Origin: Kocuria massiliensis
GTDB lineage: Bacteria > Actinomycetota > Actinomycetes > Actinomycetales > Micrococcaceae
Assembly: GCF_900169715.1 (NCBI RefSeq)
Contig: NZ_LT835161.1
Coordinates: forward strand, 795,589 to 859,588
DNA length: 64,000 nt
Direction: 5' to 3'
Position numbers and translations under genes: made by a program. The first letter of the stretch is position 1, and every line of letters begins with the position of its first letter. The notes under the pieces were generated by a model. It searched no databases. It was not told where the DNA came from and saw only the letters and a list, made by a program, of their open reading frames with translations. Shown here in pieces: positions 12,111-22,469 of this stretch.

Positions 12111-13477
12111 CAAACCTCCCGGCTCGCGAGCATTTCGTCCCACATTTCCGTAAACCCAGGAAGCGTTTTGGACGTCGTCTCGACATCGCGGACCACGACG
12201 TCGGGGAGTATGAGCCCGATGACCGCTCCGGCGGTTGCCATTCGATGGTCGGCGTACGTCTCGAAGAGTGCACCATTGCGGACGGGTGCATCGATGGTCA
12301 CGCCATCTTCCGTTTCCTCGGCCATTCCGCCGAGGCGTCGAATTTCCGTGACGAGGGCCTTGAGCCGGTCGGTTTCGTGCCCCCGCAGATGAGCGATGCC
12401 TCGCAGGCGAGAAGGCTTCGAAGACAGAGCGGCGATGGCGGCGACGGTCGGAGCCAATTCGCCGGCACCCTGAAGATCGATATCGATGCCCGGTATGGCG
12501 TCTGCCCACGCGCCCCCTTGGGGCCCTCGCACTATAAGGTCGGCTCCGGAGCGGCGAACTTCGGCACCGAACTGGGGGAGGATGGTCCGCCATTCATCTC
12601 CACCCTGAGTCGTCTCTGCAGGCCAATCGGGGATCGTGACTTTCTGGCCCGTTACGACCGCCGCCGCTAAGAAGGGTCCCGCATTGGAGAGATCGGGTTC
12701 GACGACGACGTCGTGAGCTCGTGGCGTCCCAGGCCAAACGAACCACGACGACGGCCCCGTTTGCTCAACCTGAATATCGAATTCTTGGAGGGTCGCGATC
12801 GTCATGTCGATGTGAGGCATCGAGGGAATGCCTTGACCTCGGTGTTCGACGTGGAGTCCGTGGGGAAGCAACGCACCCACTAAAAGCAACGCCGAAAGAA
12901 ATTGGCTTGAGGCGGAGGCGTCGATGACGACGTGTTGAGGTGAACCGCTGCGATGAGGTTCGGAATCGGGACGCCGTGTTGTTTTCAGGGAAAACGGTAG
13001 GTGTCCCGTGTCGGAATCATCGACGGTAGATCCCAGCTGGCGTACGGCCTCGATCACTGGGGCCATGGGTCGTAGTCGGGCGCCGGGGTCCCCATCAAAA
13101 TGCGTATCGATGCCCAGTACTGCGGCCAAGGGAGGAACGAACCGCATGACGGTTCCTGCTGGGCCCGTGTCAATGGAGACCTCAGGATAATTGGGATCAA
13201 CCTTGGTGAAATCCCGCCCTCTGGACAGGGGCGTGACCAATAGTCCGTGTGCCGTGCTGTCGAAACGTGCGCCGAGCGATTCCAGCGCGGCCATCATGAG
13301 ACGAGAATCGCGTGAATCGAGTGCTCCGCGGATTTCGCTGGGGGCATCGGCCACTGCCGCCAAGATGAGATAACGATTGGTTAACGACTTTGAGCCGGGA
13401 ACACGGACCGTTGCGCTCCATTCGTCGTCGGGGGAGAGGGTTGGCGCGGGCCAATCTGGGGCTGGGGAGTGATTCAA
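12110..13477 (-). CDS. aroA: 3-phosphoshikimate 1-carboxyvinyltransferase (EPSP synthase)
   Basis: AroA condenses shikimate-3-phosphate with PEP, the sixth step of the shikimate pathway. The 455-residue protein carries PGSKSLTNRYLILAA near the N-terminus, the GTVMRFVPPLAA segment, LRGHETDRLKAL, and DHRMATAGAVIGL near the C-terminus, all standard landmarks. Start is a TTG at 13477-13475, supported by AGAGGA 5 nt upstream on the minus strand. The arrangement aroA-rsgA near sigH-rsrA matches the layout known from mycobacteria and other actinobacteria, so it supports vertical inheritance. Confidence 0.96.
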   Translation of the reverse strand: MNHSPAPDWPAPTLSPDDEWSATVRVPGSKSLTNRYLILAAVADAPSEIRGALDSRDSRLMMAALESLGARFDSTAHGLLVTPLSRGRDFTKVDPNYPEVSIDTGPAGTVMRFVPPLAAVLGIDTHFDGDPGARLRPMAPVIEAVRQLGSTVDDSDTGHLPFSLKTTRRPDSEPHRSGSPQHVVIDASASSQFLSALLLVGALLPHGLHVEHRGQGIPSMPHIDMTIATLQEFDIQVEQTGPSSWFVWPGTPRAHDVVVEPDLSNAGPFLAAAVVTGQKVTIPDWPAETTQGGDEWRTILPQFGAEVRRSGADLIVRGPQGGAWADAIPGIDIDLQGAGELAPTVAAIAALSSKPSRLRGIAHLRGHETDRLKALVTEIRRLGGMAEETEDGVTIDAPVRNGALFETYADHRMATAGAVIGLILPDVVVRDVETTSKTLPGFTEMWDEMLASREV

Positions 13478-13606
13478 GCAAGTCCTCTGGAAGTATGCAG
13501 TGGCGAGTTTCGGTAGGTACGGCTCATTTTAAGCGCCACCGGGGGCCCGCCACGAAAGCGGACCCCCGGCATGTGGATGAGGCCTGAACTTCATCGACGG
13601 CCTGCA

Positions 13607-14119
13607 TTAATTGCTGAAGACGTCCTCAGACTTCTTCTTGAGGTCGTCGCTGATCTTGGAGGACTTCTTCTTGACGTCCGCGCCGAGCTTGTTGGCTCGC
13701 CACGCGAGTGAGGGATTGCCCTCGGTGTCGACGGATGTCAGGGCCACAGCACCGATCAGAGAAGCGCTCTTGACGCCCTGTGCCAACCGAACGTTCTTCT
13801 GTTCCTTGGTTTCCTTTTCAGCGGTGGCGTACTCAACGTAAGCATCGATGGTGCCGGTCACGAGGAGCAGAGTCGACGACAAGCGGGGGAAACGTCCCAG
13901 CGCAAAGAGTGCGCCCGCCGCAATCTGGGTTGCCGACAGCGACTGGCCGATGAGGCGCTCCTGGCCGCGCAACGGGGCGAGCTGAGGAGAGGCTTTTGCA
14001 GCGGCGTCGATGATCGGCTTCAGGTGCTTGGCGGATTCCGGGCTACGCAACCGGTTAACACCGTTGTAGATGAACGACGTCGCCAACAGGGGGCGGGCGA
14101 GTTTGCGAACGATGGTCAT
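13607..14119 (-). CDS. DoxX family membrane protein
   Basis: A 170-residue protein with about four hydrophobic stretches and the DoxX-like opening RKLARPLLATSFIYNGVNRLRSP. The C-terminal 40 residues are lysine/serine-rich and probably cytosolic (KKKSSKISDDLKKK). GAGGAGG lies 4 nt before ATG 14119. DoxX-like proteins are linked to thiol and oxidative stress in mycobacteria. Its position divergent from sigH, the redox-stress sigma factor, is consistent with such a role but does not prove it. There is no sign that it shares the SigH promoter, which points the other way. Confidence 0.85.
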   Translation of the reverse strand: MTIVRKLARPLLATSFIYNGVNRLRSPESAKHLKPIIDAAAKASPQLAPLRGQERLIGQSLSATQIAAGALFALGRFPRLSSTLLLVTGTIDAYVEYATAEKETKEQKNVRLAQGVKSASLIGAVALTSVDTEGNPSLAWRANKLGADVKKKSSKISDDLKKKSEDVFSN

Positions 14120-14269
14120 AGTTCCTCCTCAACGTGGGCTTTCGCGATAGGTGCCGGATGGGCACCGTGACAAAAACCCGTGGGTTCATCTTTATCCTAG
14201 GGGATCGAAGCTACAAGAAGACAAGGCTTAGAAAGGTTTCGTGCCCTGCGAACACCGAACCTGCCCTGC

Positions 14270-14295
14270 GGAATATTTGCTCCGTTTACCTCGTT
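14270..14295 (+). promoter_or_regulatory. SigH/SigR-type autoregulatory promoter
   Basis: GGAAT at 14270-14274 and GTT at 14293-14295 are separated by exactly 18 nt. This is the consensus known for the SigR (Streptomyces) and SigH (Mycobacterium) regulons. It lies about 50 nt upstream of the sigH ATG, so the sigma factor probably drives its own gene together with rsrA under disulfide stress. Confidence 0.8.
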
Positions 14296-14343
14296 GACAT
14301 GCACGACAAGGATGAGGCGAATCATGAGGGGTGAATTGTCGAG

Positions 14344-15123
14344 ATGACCACGACTTTATCGCGTCCTATGACGCGGGTCGGGGAGTCCGAGCGGGGCACC
14401 GAGGAGACGAACCTTCTAGACTGGTCCGAAAGCACCATCACGACCCGCCGGAAGGAATCCGTGGAGACAGTCGACGTATCCCACGAATCGAATCAAGAGC
14501 GCAAAGCTCGATTCGAACGGGAGGCCATGCAATATATCGACCAGCTCTATGCGGCTGCGTTGCGAATGGCGCGTAATCAGGCGGATGCGCAGGACCTTGT
14601 TCAAGAGGCGTACACCAAAGCATTCTCGGCATTTCAGCAATACAAGCCGGGAACGAACCTCAAAGCCTGGCTGTATCGAATTCTGACGAATACGTACATC
14701 AATTTGTACCGTAAACGTCAGCGCGAGCCCCACCAGGCAAACACCGATTCGGTCGAGGACTGGCAGCTGGTCCAAGCCTCGGCTCACACCTCGTCAGGCC
14801 TGAAATCGGCGGAATCCGAAGCGCTGGATCATCTGCCGGACAGCGACGTCAAAAATGCACTCCAAAACCTTCCGGAAGATTTCCGTATGGCCGTGTATTA
14901 CTCGGACGTTGAAGGGTTCGCCTACAAGGAGATCGCCGAAATTCTCGATATCCCCATCGGAACGGTGATGTCCAGGTTGCACCGAGGACGGCGAATGTTG
15001 CGAGGGCAGCTAGCCGATTATGCGTCGGAGCTTGGATTCTCGACCGAAAAGGCAAAATCCGGACAGAAGTCCAAGCACACCACTCAGAATTCATCAGACG
15101 CCGAGAGCGTCGAGCAGCGGTAA
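14344..15123 (+). CDS. sigH: ECF sigma factor SigH/SigR (thiol-oxidative stress)
   Basis: A group-4 sigma factor of up to 259 residues. Region 2 contains [31 protein letters not shown] and region 4 contains [34 protein letters not shown], both very close to M. tuberculosis SigH. The protein recruits RNA polymerase to GGAAT-N18-GTT promoters when RsrA releases it on oxidation. From ATG 14344 it has an N-terminal extension of about 50 residues. An in-frame GTG at 14461, preceded by AAGGAA, would give a short form, as described for Streptomyces SigR. A seven-codon ORF (14324-14347) overlaps ATG 14344 by ATGA. Confidence 0.95.
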   Translation: MTTTLSRPMTRVGESERGTEETNLLDWSESTITTRRKESVETVDVSHESNQERKARFEREAMQYIDQLYAAALRMARNQADAQDLVQEAYTKAFSAFQQYKPGTNLKAWLYRILTNTYINLYRKRQREPHQANTDSVEDWQLVQASAHTSSGLKSAESEALDHLPDSDVKNALQNLPEDFRMAVYYSDVEGFAYKEIAEILDIPIGTVMSRLHRGRRMLRGQLADYASELGFSTEKAKSGQKSKHTTQNSSDAESVEQR

Positions 15124-15155
15124 GCCCGCCATCGAGGAAAGGAAGGAATTTGAAA

Positions 15156-15479
15156 ATGACAGACTGCCACGAAAACGGCGGATGCCGCGAGGACAAGATT
15201 CAGAGCATGTACGAATATCTGGACGGCGCACTCTCGCCGGCAGACATTGAAGACATCTGTGCGCATCTCAATGAATGCGAACTTTGCGCGAGGGAATATG
15301 ACCTGGAATGCCTGATTCGTTCTTCGGTCAAGAGATCCTGTAGCGAGCCGGCCCCAGAAGAACTCAAACAGTCGATTCTGGCCAAAATCGATGTATTGCG
15401 GGATAGCCCCGATACCTCCGCACACGATCACACGGGTCTCGGCCAACACGAGGAAAATCGCCGGCCGATGGCTTCCTAA
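15156..15479 (+). CDS. rsrA: Zinc-binding anti-sigma factor RsrA/RshA
   Basis: RsrA holds SigH inactive in the reduced state and releases it when its cysteines oxidise and zinc is lost. The 107-residue protein has the ZAS motif H37-x3-C41-x2-C44 (HLNECELC) plus additional cysteines at 4, 10 and 35. I choose ATG 15156, 8 nt after GGAAGGA; an in-frame TTG at 15150 is closer to the binding site. The gene lies 32 nt after sigH and is cotranscribed with it. A long acidic/polar tail follows the ZAS domain, as usual. Confidence 0.93.
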   Translation: MTDCHENGGCREDKIQSMYEYLDGALSPADIEDICAHLNECELCAREYDLECLIRSSVKRSCSEPAPEELKQSILAKIDVLRDSPDTSAHDHTGLGQHEENRRPMAS

Positions 15480-15498
15480 CGGGGCAAGTTGGAAACAA

Positions 15499-15537
15499 CG
15501 AAAGGGCTGGGATGCTTGATGCATCCCAGCCCTTTCG
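15499..15537. terminator. Bidirectional terminator between rsrA and bL37
   Basis: A 17-bp perfect stem (CGAAAGGGCTGGGATGC and complement, loop TTGAT) lies between the convergent rsrA and bL37 genes. An A/T run flanks the stem only weakly, so efficiency is uncertain. Confidence 0.8.
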
Positions 15538-15591
15538 TCGACGCGCTCGCGGCGGACCGTAGTCCACGCGCGTCATGGCATGTCCAACTCT

Positions 15592-15666
15592 TTAGGAGTT
15601 GGGGCGCTTGCCGTGGTTAGCTGCGTTCTTGCGGCGATCCTTGCGCTTACGTCCACGCTTGCTCAT
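15592..15666 (-). CDS. Ribosomal protein bL37 (24 residues)
   Basis: A very short, highly basic protein of 24 residues beginning MSKRGRKRKDRRK and ending NHGKRPNS. This matches the actinobacterial large-subunit protein bL37, first seen in cryo-EM structures of the mycobacterial 50S subunit, whose sequence I recall as ending NHGKRPNA. GGAAGGAGG lies 5 nt upstream of ATG 15666, an excellent ribosome binding site that fixes the start. Gene finders commonly miss it because of its size. The longer frame open upstream is a shadow without its own start site. Confidence 0.9.
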   Translation of the reverse strand: MSKRGRKRKDRRKNAANHGKRPNS

Positions 15667-15863
15667 GTGAGCCTCCTTCCGCGCTACCCGGTGCTTGGCA
15701 CGGGGAGCGGCCCTAATATGGTCAGCCCAGTGATGACGGTACTCCGCGCAAGGCGGTAGTACCCCGAATACTAGGCATTGTGATCTATTGTGCCAGACGA
15801 AACCAGAAGCCCGCACCCCCGAAGCGAGGCTCAGGGTGGTGAGCTTGGTTCCACCAAAGCGAG

Positions 15864-16463
15864 TTAGTTGGGCTCCGGGAGCTGCAACCAGGAGTACCAA
15901 CCGCGGTGCAGCACAAGCCAGGCCATGAGGCCGTAGCCGGCCTGTCCGGGGCGTCCGTCGTTGGCCGCAAGGTCCTGACGCCACTGTTCGTGATGCTGCA
16001 ACGGGTTGAAAGTATCCACATAGACGTGGCGACGGCGCGTGGTCACATCCGCATAGGCGGCGGAGAGATCCGCGATCCGGCGGTTGCGCTCGGCGTCCAA
16101 GGTGGGCGGGGGACCGACGACCAAAACCTTCATGTTGTTCTGTGAAGCCAGGTCCACCATGTTGGCGAGGTTGAGGCGACTGCGGGCATTGGTCAAACCC
16201 GTGTCGATGTCGAAGGTCGACGGCGCGATCACCAGGCGGTTATCAGCGCCCGTCGCGAAACGACGGCTGGCTTCCTCGAACCACCGATCGTTGAGGGTCT
16301 CGCTTCCTTCGCCGGGAGCGGCGAGGTTGTAGGAGACCACGGGGGCCACGTGCTGAGGTGTACGTGCCATGACACGCCCGAACCAACCGAGGGCGCGCGG
16401 GTCCCCAATGCCAGCAAGCAGGTCGTCTCCGACTGCCACGATCCGAATGTTGCGTTGCTCCAC
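15864..16463 (-). CDS. SGNH/GDSL-family hydrolase
   Basis: A serine esterase-like protein of 199 residues. Block I is AVGDDLLAGIGDPRALGW, where the usual catalytic Ser of GDSL is replaced by Asp (GDDLL). Later blocks are LVIAPSTFDIDTG and VVGPPP, and a terminal segment DGRPGQAGYGLMAWLVL occupies the position of the usual Asp-x-x-His, with Gln/Gly where His is expected. Start is GTG 16463-16461, behind AGAAAGA; the frame is open to 16529. It has no signal peptide. With both catalytic positions altered it may be non-hydrolytic or use different residues. It follows the kgd gene on the same strand, after its 3' end. Confidence 0.75.
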   Translation of the reverse strand: MEQRNIRIVAVGDDLLAGIGDPRALGWFGRVMARTPQHVAPVVSYNLAAPGEGSETLNDRWFEEASRRFATGADNRLVIAPSTFDIDTGLTNARSRLNLANMVDLASQNNMKVLVVGPPPTLDAERNRRIADLSAAYADVTTRRRHVYVDTFNPLQHHEQWRQDLAANDGRPGQAGYGLMAWLVLHRGWYSWLQLPEPN

Positions 16464-16632
16464 GAGATTCTTTCTGTTGTCTACGGCGTCACGTCGTCCC
16501 TGACCTCGGCTACCCGAGGAAGAGTGCATCTAACGTAACGATAAACGTTCTAGTCCTTGCCCGCATGTTCTGGCCGCGTATTCGTTGGCCGAAAACCGAC
16601 GAATACGCGGCCAGAGGCTCACGCGATTCAGA

Positions 16633-19600
16633 TTAGTCGAAGGACTGCTGAACCAGGTGTTCCAACTCAGCTTGGTGACGCTTGCCCGTGCCGGTGGCGG
16701 GGGAAGCCGAAGCCGGGCGGGACACCAGGCGAACCTCGCGGTCCAACAGCGGAAGCATCGACACGGACAGGTAGGGCCACTGGCCCTGGTTGGCCGGCTC
16801 GTCCTGAGCCCACACCACATCCGCTTCGGGGTAGCGAGCCAGCTGCTCCTTGATCTCGTCCAGCGGCAACGGGTAGAGCTGCTCCACACGGATGATGGCC
16901 GTGTTGTTGAGCCCCTTCTTTTCCCGTCGGGCCGCGAGATCGTAGTACAGACGACCCGAGACCATGATGACGCGCTTGACGCTGGAGTCGTCGAGCCCAC
17001 CCTGATCCGGAATGACCGCCTGGAAATCGCCCTGCGTGAAGTCGGAAACCTCGGAGGTCGCCGCCTTCAGGCGCAAGAGCTGCTTCGGCGTCATGATGAC
17101 CAGCGGACGATGAGGACGGCTGTAAACGTGACGGCGCAACAAGTGGAAGTGGTTGGCCGGCGTCGTGGGTACAGCCACGGTCATGTTGTTCTCCGCGCAG
17201 AGCTGCAGGAAGCGTTCCATGCGGGCGGAGGAGTGGTCCGGGCCCATGCCTTCGTAACCATGCGGCAACATCAACACGAGCGAGGAACGCTGGGCCCACT
17301 TCTGCTCGGCCGACGAGATGAACTCGTCGATGATCATCTGGGCACCATTGAAGAAGTCGCCGAACTGCGCTTCCCAAATCACCAGCGAATCCGGACGCTC
17401 AACCGAGTATCCATATTCGAAGCCCATGACGCCATATTCCGACAACAGCGAGTTGTAGATCATGAACTTCGCCTGGTCATCGGCCAGGTGACGCAACGGA
17501 ACCCATTCGGCATTGGTTTCGTGATCGTGCAAGACCGAGTGGCGTTGAACGAACGTGCCACGCTGAACGTCCTGGCCGGACATGCGGACCTGAACGCCCT
17601 CCATGAGCAACGAACCGAAAGCGATCAGCTCGCCAAAGCCCCAGTCGATTTTTCCGTTCTGGGCCATTTCGTGGCGCTTCTTGACGAGTTGTCCGAGCTT
17701 CTTGTGAATCGTGAAGCCTTCGGGCATTTCGTTGTGGACCTCGCCCACGCGGGCAACGACCTCCTGCGAGACCGCGGTGGTCTCGGGGGAGTAGACCGAG
17801 TCCTCGATCTGCTGAGCGGCCGGGCGTTCGATATTCGACACAGCCGCGGCGTCGCCGGTGACCAGAGGCGCCGAAGACGTCTGAGCCTCGTGGGTTTCGG
17901 TGAAGACCCGTTCGAGCCGCTCCTGGTAATCCTTGAGCGCCCGGTCGGCCTCTTCCGGTGAAATATCTCCACGACCGATCAGAGACTCGGTGTAGAGCTT
18001 GCGGGTCGAGCGCTTGGCCTCGATCAGCTGGTACATCAACGGCTGAGTCATCGAGGGATCATCGGCCTCGTTGTGTCCACGGCGGCGGTAGCAGACCATG
18101 TCGACGACGACGTCCTTCTTGAACCGCTGACGGTATTCGAAGGCTAGCTGGCCGACACGCACGACCGCTTCGGGGTCGTCCGCATTCACGTGGAACACCG
18201 GCGCCTGAATCATGCGAGCGATATCGGTCGCGTAGGTCGAGGAACGTCCCTCGCCCGGCGTCGTCGTGAAGCCCACCTGGTTGTTGACCACGATGTGCAC
18301 CGTGCCGCCCACCTTGAAACCGCGCAATTGCGACATCTGCATAATTTCCGCGACGATGCCCTGGCCGGCAAACGCGGCGTCGCCATGTACCAGGATCGGC
18401 AGAACACCATAGGCGTTGTCGGACTCGCCGCCCTCGTCGAGGAGGTCCTGCTTGGCGCGCACGATGCCCTCGAGTACGGGGTTGACCGCCTCGAGATGCG
18501 AGGGGTTGGCCGCAAGGTAGACCTGGGTCTCGTTTCCGGCGTCCGAGGTGAACACGCCTTCGGTACCGAGGTGGTACTTGACGTCACCGGATCCGCCCAC
18601 GAGGCGGGGATCCTGTTCACCTTCGAATTCCCGGAAGACCTGTGCATAGGACTTGCCGGCGATGTTCGTCAACACGTTGAGGCGGCCACGGTGTGCCATT
18701 CCAATGCCCACACCGGCCAGACCCTGATCGGCTGCGCCCGAGATGATGGAATCAAGGAGCGGAATGAGCGACTCGCCGCCCTCGAGAGAGAACCGTTTCT
18801 GACCGATGTACTTGGTCTGGAGGAAGGTCTCGAAGGCCTCCGCAGCGTTGAGCTTGCCCAGGATGCGCAGCTGCTCATCGCGGCCCGGCTTGGTGTAGCC
18901 ATGTTCGAGCTGCTGCTGGAACCATTGGCGCTCGCTCGGGGACTCAATGTGCATGTACTCCACCGCGAGCGTGCGGCAGTAGGCCTCGCGAAGGAGGTCG
19001 AGGATGGTCCGAAGCGTGAGCTTGGGAGCATCGCCGAACCCGCCGGTGGGCCACTCGCGGTCCAGATCCCACAACGTCAAGCCGTACGTGGCGATGTTGA
19101 GATCGGGATGCTTACGCATCACGTATTCGAGCGGGTTGACCTCGGCAATCAGGTGGCCGCGAACTCGATACGAGTGGATCAGCTGCTGGATTCGAGCAAC
19201 CTTGTTGATCTCTTCCTCGGGATTGACCTGGTTATCCACGGCCCAACGCACGGGCTCGTACGGGATGCGCAGGACCTCGAAGATTTCGTCGTAGAAGCCA
19301 TGTTCACCGAGCAGATACTGGTCGATCAGCTTCAAGAATTCGCCTGAGCCCGCGCCCTGGATCACTCGGTGATCGTAGGTTGAGGTCAGGGTGAGGATCT
19401 TCGACACGCCCTCTCGCGCCAAGGTCTTGGGGGAGGTGCCGCGGCGTTCGGCGGGGTAGTCGAGGGCGCCGACGCCGATGATGCACGCCTGACCCTTCGA
19501 CAAACGCGGGACCGAGTGAACGGTGCCGATTCCGCCCGGGTTGGTCAGCGAAGCGGTCGTGCCCTTGAAATCCTCGACTGTGAGCTTGTTGTCACGGGCC

Positions 19601-20484
19601 CGCTTGACCATGTCGTCGTATGCGGCCCAAAACTCGGCAAAATTGAGGGTCTCGGCCTTCTTGATGTTGGGAACGACGAGGTTGCGAGAGCCATCCGGCT
19701 TGGGCATGTCGATGGCCAAACCGAAATTGATGTGTGCCGGGTGAATCGCGGCGGGACGGCCCTTCTCATTCTCGCCGTAGACGACGTTCTGGGACGGGAA
19801 GGCCTTCAACGCCTTGACCACTGCGTACCCGATGATGTGGGTGAAGGAGACCTTACCGCCGCGCGTGCGCTTGAGATAGTCGTTGATCTGGGTCCGGTTG
19901 TCGATCAAAACCTTGGCCGGAACGGCGCGGACCGTGGTGGCGGTGGGAACCGTCAACGATTCGTCCATGTTGGCGGCGACAGCCTTGGCAGGCCCGCGGA
20001 GAGTCTCGACCTTGTCTTCTTCGGCTTCGACGTCGTTCTTGCCGGCTTCCGGGAGCTGAGCGGGGATCGGGAGTTTCGAGCTGGAAGCGCTCTTCGTCTC
20101 GGACTGCTGAGGAGCGTCCGTCTCCTGCTTGGCGGGTGCCTTGCGCTCTGCCGGGGCCTTCTGCGTGGGCTGATCGGCGGGAGCAGATTTCTTCTCAGGG
20201 GCCGACTTCTTCGCCGGAGCGGCCTGCGGAGCCGAAGACTGGGAGGCGGCGGCCGGAGCCGATGACTTCGTGGGAGTCGATGCCGTCTTGCCGCCTTCCT
20301 TCTCCTCCATGGATTCAAAGATGGGCCACCACTTCTTGTCCACCGAGTTCTTGTCCTGCTGGTACTGCTCGAAGAGCTCGTCGACGAGCCATTCGTTACC
20401 GGCGAATTCCTCAGGGATCTGGTGCTGTGGCTGATCTGGCACTAGCTTCACGCCTCTTCCATTTGCTGGTTCTGTCTGGGCCAT
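16633..20484 (-). CDS. kgd: Multifunctional 2-oxoglutarate metabolism enzyme (Kgd/OdhA)
   Basis: A 1283-residue fusion of a succinyltransferase (E2) catalytic domain and a thiamine-diphosphate E1 domain, acting at the 2-oxoglutarate node of the TCA cycle. Residues 1-60 carry the OdhA N-terminal helix (NEWLVDELFEQYQQ). An Ala/Lys/Pro-rich linker runs to about 160, and the E2 domain has the acyltransferase motif YDHRVIQGAGSGEFL. E1 follows with HRGRLNVL, GDAAFAGQGIV and VNNQVGFTT. There is no lipoyl domain, as usual for this actinobacterial form, which depends on another E2 or works as a decarboxylase or carboligase. ATG 20484 fits the family N-terminus. It is transcribed divergently from guaB1. 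Confidence 0.97.
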   Translation of the reverse strand: MAQTEPANGRGVKLVPDQPQHQIPEEFAGNEWLVDELFEQYQQDKNSVDKKWWPIFESMEEKEGGKTASTPTKSSAPAAASQSSAPQAAPAKKSAPEKKSAPADQPTQKAPAERKAPAKQETDAPQQSETKSASSSKLPIPAQLPEAGKNDVEAEEDKVETLRGPAKAVAANMDESLTVPTATTVRAVPAKVLIDNRTQINDYLKRTRGGKVSFTHIIGYAVVKALKAFPSQNVVYGENEKGRPAAIHPAHINFGLAIDMPKPDGSRNLVVPNIKKAETLNFAEFWAAYDDMVKRARDNKLTVEDFKGTTASLTNPGGIGTVHSVPRLSKGQACIIGVGALDYPAERRGTSPKTLAREGVSKILTLTSTYDHRVIQGAGSGEFLKLIDQYLLGEHGFYDEIFEVLRIPYEPVRWAVDNQVNPEEEINKVARIQQLIHSYRVRGHLIAEVNPLEYVMRKHPDLNIATYGLTLWDLDREWPTGGFGDAPKLTLRTILDLLREAYCRTLAVEYMHIESPSERQWFQQQLEHGYTKPGRDEQLRILGKLNAAEAFETFLQTKYIGQKRFSLEGGESLIPLLDSIISGAADQGLAGVGIGMAHRGRLNVLTNIAGKSYAQVFREFEGEQDPRLVGGSGDVKYHLGTEGVFTSDAGNETQVYLAANPSHLEAVNPVLEGIVRAKQDLLDEGGESDNAYGVLPILVHGDAAFAGQGIVAEIMQMSQLRGFKVGGTVHIVVNNQVGFTTTPGEGRSSTYATDIARMIQAPVFHVNADDPEAVVRVGQLAFEYRQRFKKDVVVDMVCYRRRGHNEADDPSMTQPLMYQLIEAKRSTRKLYTESLIGRGDISPEEADRALKDYQERLERVFTETHEAQTSSAPLVTGDAAAVSNIERPAAQQIEDSVYSPETTAVSQEVVARVGEVHNEMPEGFTIHKKLGQLVKKRHEMAQNGKIDWGFGELIAFGSLLMEGVQVRMSGQDVQRGTFVQRHSVLHDHETNAEWVPLRHLADDQAKFMIYNSLLSEYGVMGFEYGYSVERPDSLVIWEAQFGDFFNGAQMIIDEFISSAEQKWAQRSSLVLMLPHGYEGMGPDHSSARMERFLQLCAENNMTVAVPTTPANHFHLLRRHVYSRPHRPLVIMTPKQLLRLKAATSEVSDFTQGDFQAVIPDQGGLDDSSVKRVIMVSGRLYYDLAARREKKGLNNTAIIRVEQLYPLPLDEIKEQLARYPEADVVWAQDEPANQGQWPYLSVSMLPLLDREVRLVSRPASASPATGTGKRHQAELEHLVQQSFD

Positions 20485-20717
20485 TGGATCCTAGACTGGC
20501 CCACACCTAATTGTGGATGCTGCCGAAGCGCGGTGGGCAGGGCAGATTTCACTGTTCTGCTACGAGCCGCCGTGTACCCCGCGACGATGCGGGATGGCGC
20601 AACCTTCTAATGGCGAGTCTATTAGGGTTGGCCAGACGTTATCCAGCCGCCACGGCCCCAAGTTGCCGGAAGACCTGTGCATCGCATCTCAGCCGATGCC
20701 CATCGACCGGTCCGTGA

Positions 20718-22253
<1,536 letters not shown>

Positions 22254-22272
22254 ACTGTCACGAATTTGTGGA

Positions 22273-22297
22273 GGGCCGCGTCGACTCGGCGCGGCCC
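22273..22297 (+). terminator. Terminator after guaB1
   Basis: GGGCCGCG and CGCGGCCC form an 8-bp GC stem followed by TTTCCTG. It lies 20 nt after the guaB1 stop, so the CNNM pair probably has its own promoter in 22298-22469. Confidence 0.7.
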
Positions 22298-22469
22298 TTT
22301 CCTGTTCGCCAAGGTCGAAACCGTGAGGAAAAGGACGAACAGTATCTCCCGATGCTGAGCGGCCACGGTAGACTCATAATCCTTATGGACGACCCTTTTA
22401 GTTGTAAGAAAATCTGCCCTGGGCCGCCTCTGGTGTGCCGCCGTTTCGCTGAGACGGTGAAGTAGCGCC

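Noticed and set aside
12111..12593. N-terminal extension of rsgA through aroA
   Set aside because: It overlaps aroA in another frame and is Arg-rich noise; ATG 12110 has a strong ribosome binding site.
14194..14224. DoxX-gene promoter TAGGAT/TTGTCT on the minus strand
   Set aside because: The 19-nt spacing and imperfect hexamers leave it too weak to list as a feature.
15667..15984. Upstream extension of bL37 into a 130-residue protein
   Set aside because: The extra residues have no family signal, and the ribosome binding site is immediately before ATG 15666.
16585..17961. 458-codon plus-strand frame opposite kgd
   Set aside because: It is antisense to conserved, motif-rich kgd sequence, has no ribosome binding site and no recognisable protein; the composition (Arg, Val, Leu, His) is that of a shadow of high-GC codons.
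18190..19347. 385-codon plus-strand frame opposite kgd
   Set aside because: Same reason: shadow of the E1 domain.
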